Of a DNA stretch of 42,106 bases, positions 38,256 through 42,106 are shown piece by piece; position 1 is the stretch's first letter; each line of letters starts with the position of its first letter. The position numbers were made by a program, and so were the translations under genes. The notes under the pieces are model-generated. The model was not told where the DNA came from and did not search any database. It saw only the letters and a program-made list of their open reading frames with translations. This DNA comes from Pirellula staleyi DSM 6068 (lineage in GTDB: Bacteria > Planctomycetota > Planctomycetia > Pirellulales > Pirellulaceae): positions 1 through 42,106 of the forward strand of contig CAMCMB010000063.1 in NCBI GenBank assembly GCA_945875845.1. The letters are read 5' to 3'.

Positions 38256-38390
38256 ATGCCCCTGGGTTTATCCCAGGGGATCGTTACCTTCACGCTAGGG
38301 CAAAGGTCAGATACCACTGGCGTAAAGCCAGATGGCATGAATCGGATGCCCCTGGGTCTATCCCAGGGGATCGTTACTTTCACGCTAAGG
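38256..38390. repeat. Two direct copies of a 45-base hairpin repeat (possible bidirectional terminator)
   Basis: Copies at 38256-38300 and 38346-38390 share ATGCCCCTGGG, TATCCCAGGGGATCGTTAC and TTCACGCTA. Each has the strong hairpin CCCCTGGG-TTTA-TCCCAGGGG (TCTA in copy 2). Between them is a smaller hairpin, CTGGCGTAAAGCCAG. The second copy ends at the base before the MFS stop codon. Confidence 0.8.
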
Positions 38391-39983
38391 TTATCGATCC
38401 TTGCCATCAAGCCCCAAAGGTTTGTAGCCACCGATCGACTTAAAGTAAAACAGCAAGAGCAGATAAATCAAAGCCATCGTTGCAGGAATCAATGCATCGG
38501 CTTTCAGGGTGTTCCGATCTCCTTGTTGGTCTGCAGCCACGACCGCTTCTTGATCGGGTGTGCGTGACTTACTTTCCTTCGCAGCTGCGAGCTTGGTTCC
38601 ATCTAGTCCGTAGATCTCAGTCGATTTGAGATTTAGGAACGAACTCGATTTCTCCGATTTGTAAGAATCTGCTAGCTCAGGATTGATCCGACGCAGTTCT
38701 TCGCTCGCGAATCGATCCTTGCCATATCCGAGACCAGGACCGCCAATGAGACCAGCGGAGAGCATTCCAATGCCACCCATGATCGACATCGCAACGGCAC
38801 CCGTCTGTGGATAACGGTCACCCACGACCGCCAACATGGTTGGCCAAAAGAAAGTCTTGCCCACTGCATAGATTCCAAGAGCAACCAACGCCATCGAGAA
38901 AGTCTGCATCGTACTGGCCAGATTTAGACCGATGCAAGCGATGATCGAGCAAATGAGCAACAAACCGATCGGCGAAAGCTTGAGCGTTTTCTCGATCCAA
39001 TGTGCACAAAATCGCAGGCCAAACATGATGACCGATGTCCACAGAAACAAGTACTTTCCTTGTTCTGAAGTAAAGAGATTGCCAGTGATGTTCTGAATCC
39101 AACTGTCGGTACCCAGTTCAACGGATCCTACCAATGCGTGCGTCACGAACAAAACAAACAAGAGAAAGGATCCGATGGAAAACTTGGTCATAAAGGCAAC
39201 CGCAATCAACAGCAGTCCACCAATCCCGTATCCAATGTAGGCAGCGTATTCAGGCGAGACGAACTTGAAAATGTCTCCAAAAAACAGCGCCAACAAGTAG
39301 CATGCGACCAAAGAGCCAAGGATTCCAACGGGCTTGTACATTTCGACGAAGCTAGCTCCGCTTGCGGCAGCCTGGGATTTTGGAAACTTCTGTCCAAAGA
39401 ACATGATTGCGTAAAGAACTGTTGGGATCAAATACAAAGCTAATTGTAGTTTCCAGTCCCATTGAAATTTGTCATCGAGAACCCATCCCGCAAATGACCC
39501 GATGATCAATCCCGCAGGCCAGCTTGCATGCAGAATATTGAGATAGTGCGTTCGGTTGTTCGGAAACACAGTTGCAACAAGAGGATTTGCGACGGCTTCG
39601 AGCGTTCCGTTCGCATACGCGAAGATAAACATGCCCCAGAAAAGATAATTATATGCATTCTCAGGTGTTGAGGCGGCAAAGGTCACAAAGGCTGAAAGAA
39701 TGTGCCCAAGCAATGCGATCGCCACTAGTTTGCCGTAGCCAATTTTGTCAACGATGACACCACCGATGATGATGCCAAAACAGAAACCGGAAAGACCTGC
39801 ACCACCGATCGAGCCCAATTGAGTTGCATTAAAACCAAACTCTTTGCCCCAATTATCAAAGATGCCTCCTCGGATAGCGAAGCCAACGCCCGCCGCGAGG
39901 ATCGCCATGAAGCCTGCCCATAAAAGCCGATGCGCGTTGGGCACCGTTGAGTGGTCTAGGTTTTTTGAATCGGATTGGCTCAT
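38391..39983 (-). CDS. Major facilitator superfamily transporter, sugar-symporter-like
   Basis: A 530-residue inner-membrane protein with about 12 transmembrane segments. The first helix ([20 protein letters not shown]) and the [14 protein letters not shown] loop between helices 2 and 3 are MFS marks. The segment [27 protein letters not shown] resembles the NP-(x)-FP-x-N-R-T-x-x-L-N-x-L-H element of the fucose/glucose:proton symporter group, so a sugar substrate is likely. A hydrophilic insertion (about residues 425-490) precedes the last helix, which ends in a short cytoplasmic tail. I chose the ATG at 39983; the longer frame to 40082 adds a non-hydrophobic, serine-rich stretch. It is divergent from the serine hydrolase gene. 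Confidence 0.9.
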   Translation of the reverse strand: MSQSDSKNLDHSTVPNAHRLLWAGFMAILAAGVGFAIRGGIFDNWGKEFGFNATQLGSIGGAGLSGFCFGIIIGGVIVDKIGYGKLVAIALLGHILSAFVTFAASTPENAYNYLFWGMFIFAYANGTLEAVANPLVATVFPNNRTHYLNILHASWPAGLIIGSFAGWVLDDKFQWDWKLQLALYLIPTVLYAIMFFGQKFPKSQAAASGASFVEMYKPVGILGSLVACYLLALFFGDIFKFVSPEYAAYIGYGIGGLLLIAVAFMTKFSIGSFLLFVLFVTHALVGSVELGTDSWIQNITGNLFTSEQGKYLFLWTSVIMFGLRFCAHWIEKTLKLSPIGLLLICSIIACIGLNLASTMQTFSMALVALGIYAVGKTFFWPTMLAVVGDRYPQTGAVAMSIMGGIGMLSAGLIGGPGLGYGKDRFASEELRRINPELADSYKSEKSSSFLNLKSTEIYGLDGTKLAAAKESKSRTPDQEAVVAADQQGDRNTLKADALIPATMALIYLLLLFYFKSIGGYKPLGLDGKDR

Positions 39984-40401
39984 AGGTCGAACTCGGAATA
40001 CAAAAGGAGGGGTGGGAGAATGGGCTGCACGCGACGTGCTTGATTTTTCAATTGGGAAGTTTAATCGCCCAATCGCCGTCACGCTACCTGAGTGGCACGA
40101 CTTGAGACCTGAATTTTGCGATTCAACGGCACCTGAAATGGCGATCCATGACGTTTGGGCGAGAAAAATAGCCTATATTGACACAGCTGTCCAAAGTCAA
40201 AGTAGTAGGCACATTCCATGTGCCGTCCACCTAGAATCCTGTCAAAAGCTTGACTGCGAACTGCACGACGGAGCGTGCCTGCACCTTTTGTCGGCTGTAT
40301 CTATATTACACCTCAGACCGGCGTCCTTAGACTTGGTTGGGAACCGAAACACACCCACTCTTGCCCCCGTTTTTGTCATTTCGCTTCGTAGGGAAAATCA
40401 T
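39984..40401. other. Divergent intergenic region between MFS and serine hydrolase genes
   Basis: 418 bases with no recognised gene. An open frame runs through it into the serine hydrolase (from 39844), but this part shows no family similarity and overlaps the MFS gene on the other strand. A TTGACA at 40178-40183 has no convincing -10 partner. Confidence 0.5.
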
Positions 40402-41604
40402 ATGAGTGTTGCAGTTCAAACGGTCTGTAGCCGGACTTGTAAGAGTTCGGCTGCGTTCGCCCTCGGTCTACTCCTGTCCGTGTCGTTTTCTCTGTCCTTC
40501 GCCCAAGACCAAAGCGTTCTGCCGGGCATGTCCTCCATCCATCATGCCATGGAGGGCTTCGTAGCGAGCAACGAAGTCGCAGGCGCTGTCACGCTGGTCT
40601 TGAACTCGGATGCAACGCTTTACGTGGATGCGACCGGCTATTCGGACCTGACGACGAAGTCGCCCATGCAGGTCGACTCTATTCACTGGATTGCATCCAT
40701 GTCCAAGCCGATCACGGCTGCGTGTGTGATGATGTTGGTGGATGAAAACAAGCTTGCCCTAGAGGATTCCATCACGAAGTACTTGCCTGAAATGGCCAGC
40801 CTAAAACGAACAGACGGCTCACCCGTTTCAATCACCATCGAACAATTGCTAAATCACACGTCCGGCATGAGCGAGATCGGCGACGGTAAAGCTTACTCCG
40901 ATCCAACCTTGGCTGCAGCCGCCCAGAAGTACTCGAGCCTACCTGTGCTGTTCGAACCCGGCAGTAAATGGCAATACAGTCAGACCGGCATTAATACGGC
41001 GGCCCGCATCGTGGAAGTCGTTTCGGGAAAGTCGTTCGATGTTTTTGTAGACGAGCGAGTGTGTAAGCCGCTCGGTATGAAGGACACGACGTTCTACTTG
41101 TCTGAACTGCAAATGACGCGTCTCGCCAAAAGTTATTCGAAGGAGGCGGATGGCTCCCTCAAAGAAACGCCGATTCGATTGTTGTCTGGCAAGCAACCAA
41201 CGGATCGGGGTCGATTGCCAGCGGCCAACGGTGGATTGTTTTCGACTGCGGAAGACTACGGCCGTTTTTGTCAAATGTTGCTGAACGCAGGCCAATGGCA
41301 AGGAAAGCAGATTTTGTCGGCAGGGTCTGTCGCGCGCCTGAGCAAACCGACCACGGGCGATCTCAGGACAGGATTCACGGACGGCAATGCATGGGGAGTG
41401 GGATTTTGTGTTGTTCGTGAGCCGCAAGGAGTAAGCGAATCCCTTTCACCTGGCTCGTTCGGTCATGGCGGGGCCTATGGCACACAAGCCTGGATCGATC
41501 CCGTCAAGAAACGATGTGCCATCCTGATGGTTCAGCGTTCGAATTTTCCGAACGCCGACAATTCCGAAGTGCGAAAAACATTTCAAGCGATTGCCGCGAA
41601 GTGA
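40402..41604 (+). CDS. Secreted serine hydrolase of the beta-lactamase/esterase (class C-like) fold
   Basis: A 400-residue exported protein. The signal peptide covers about residues 14-34 (ending FAQD). The active-site Ser-x-x-Lys is SMSK (Ser99, Lys102) in WIASMSKPITA, and the Tyr motif is YSQTG in WQYSQTGINTAARI. The third element is HGGAYGTQAWID. NHTSGMSEIG and GGLFSTAEDYGRF are further marks of penicillin-binding-protein-like esterases. Function may be an esterase, D-aminopeptidase or cell-wall-related hydrolase; lactamase activity should not be assumed. The start is the ATG at 40402, just ahead of the signal peptide; the longer frame beginning at 39844 is rejected. Confidence 0.9.
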   Translation: MSVAVQTVCSRTCKSSAAFALGLLLSVSFSLSFAQDQSVLPGMSSIHHAMEGFVASNEVAGAVTLVLNSDATLYVDATGYSDLTTKSPMQVDSIHWIASMSKPITAACVMMLVDENKLALEDSITKYLPEMASLKRTDGSPVSITIEQLLNHTSGMSEIGDGKAYSDPTLAAAAQKYSSLPVLFEPGSKWQYSQTGINTAARIVEVVSGKSFDVFVDERVCKPLGMKDTTFYLSELQMTRLAKSYSKEADGSLKETPIRLLSGKQPTDRGRLPAANGGLFSTAEDYGRFCQMLLNAGQWQGKQILSAGSVARLSKPTTGDLRTGFTDGNAWGVGFCVVREPQGVSESLSPGSFGHGGAYGTQAWIDPVKKRCAILMVQRSNFPNADNSEVRKTFQAIAAK

Positions 41605-41864
41605 CTAGACGCGGTGTGTTCGAAAGTGGCATGGGCGTCCCGCCTCATCTTTACCCACAATTCTACGGTAGTTTTGTTTTCGATCAATTGACGCATGTTG
41701 TTGCCAGCAATGAGCTTACCGAATGCTTTCATTGCGTGCGTAATTTTCTTTCGTGAGCCACTTCCCCATGATAGGAGGCGGGTAGGGATCAAACCCATGC
41801 GTTTTCTAAACGAGCAGGGACTGGTAGCTGTTTATTAAGGAGTCTTACGTGGACGGAGTCTGTC

Positions 41865-41966
41865 GTGAAGGTGTTGGACATTCATCTCGAACTTCTGCAT
41901 GAGGAGGTGGCCGAGTTCGAATACAAGCCCCACGCATGCGGGGTGCAGTCGCTTGTAGACCAATGA
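41865..41966 (+). pseudogene. Probable transposase relic
   Basis: The frame ending at the TGA at 41966 reads VVKVLDIHLELLHEEVAEFE followed by YKPHACGVQ, which resembles the stretch VAEFEYxPxAC in the N-terminal half of IS1380-type transposases. Nothing before or after it continues the family, so it is at best a short remnant. This is recognition by memory of a short motif and could be chance. Confidence 0.35.
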
Positions 41967-41970
41967 TTTT

Positions 41971-42106
41971 TCAGGCTGCGACGAGCTCATTTTCGGGTTT
42001 CGGCTGACTTATGTCTATTGGTTGGTCAATCGTACTCAGATAGCGATTCCAGATTTTGTCCCACAGCCTACTTCGACATGCCGTACGCAAGTCTACTATC
42101 CATTGC
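41971..42106 (-). CDS. C-terminal fragment of an unidentified protein, cut by the window edge
   Basis: An open frame enters from the right edge and ends with TGA at 41973-41971 after 44 codons, giving WIVDLRTACRSRLWDKIWNR and a tail ending PENELVAA. I do not recognise it. Codon use includes several ATA codons, which are rare in the surrounding genes, and it adjoins the transposase-like relic, so a mobile-element origin is possible. Confidence 0.35.
   Translation of the reverse strand, partial: QWIVDLRTACRSRLWDKIWNRYLSTIDQPIDISQPKPENELVAA

Noticed and set aside
39844-40401. N-terminal extension of the serine hydrolase by 186 codons
   Set aside because: A signal peptide begins at the ATG at 40402, and the extension overlaps the MFS gene antisense without any domain.
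41770-42005. Possible tmRNA or tRNA end on the minus strand: a T-arm-like GGGTTTGATCCC followed by CGCCTCC, and a frame ending PENELVAA like a proteolysis tag
   Set aside because: The T-loop lacks the invariant C after TT, the stem has a mismatch, there is no complementary 5' acceptor strand, and no alanine resume codon in the right frame. The tag-like ending is part of a longer open frame.

Overview
The window looks like chromosomal DNA of a planctomycete, most likely a Pirellulales-type organism. The lineage call is inference from gene content: a DUF1559 prepilin-like protein, a DUF1549/DUF1553 cytochrome-like protein, a secreted sulfatase, a PQQ-type propeller protein, an NHL-free secreted-protein complement rich in Tat signals, a Uma2 protein, and intergenic hairpin repeats whose spurious translations give the GEAPAEP-type peptides often seen in planctomycete ORF calls. 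No rRNA or tRNA gene, prophage or CRISPR array was seen.

Left part (1-9.2 kb): a secreted sulfatase, a secreted beta-propeller protein and a large DUF1549/DUF1553 protein run rightwards and look like a catabolic or surface module. They converge with a Tat-exported sugar isomerase/epimerase-like TIM barrel. Then comes an MntR-type regulator, divergent from a DUF1559 prepilin-like gene overlapping a small lipoprotein gene. Two strong palindromes in the divergent gap look like MntR operators.

Metal region (9.4-13.6 kb): a Uma2 protein, a NicO/RcnA-type nickel/cobalt efflux protein, the first 34 codons of a merC gene cut off by a hairpin repeat, an ArsR/SmtB regulator with a complete alpha5 zinc-site signature, and a histidine-rich protein made of two copies of a 29-residue unit. 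A DUF3500 protein follows. I read this as a zinc/nickel homeostasis island in which one transporter-like gene has been lost.

Housekeeping middle (13.9-28 kb): dapA, a Fur-family regulator, a GNAT acetyltransferase, then ggt and tatC on the minus strand. On the plus strand follow manA, an unrecognised gene coupled to it, and a UDP-sugar epimerase. Next, on the minus strand, come ispF, a CxxC thioredoxin-fold protein and 5-formyl-THF cyclo-ligase in one tight operon, then a Gfo/Idh/MocA oxidoreductase. Last is an overlapping pair on the plus strand, an M28 glutaminyl-cyclase-like peptidase and an orphan ABC ATPase.

Right part (28.4-42.1 kb): rpoB and rpoC, with no ribosomal-protein genes in front of them, then a second M28 peptidase, an MFS transporter and a beta-lactamase-fold serine hydrolase. 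The last 250 bases hold a probable transposase relic and the C-terminal end of an unidentified protein running off the window.

The most distinctive feature at the whole-window scale is the number of different intergenic hairpin-repeat families (at least seven). One supplies a stop codon, one truncates merC, and one sits between 23-base direct repeats.
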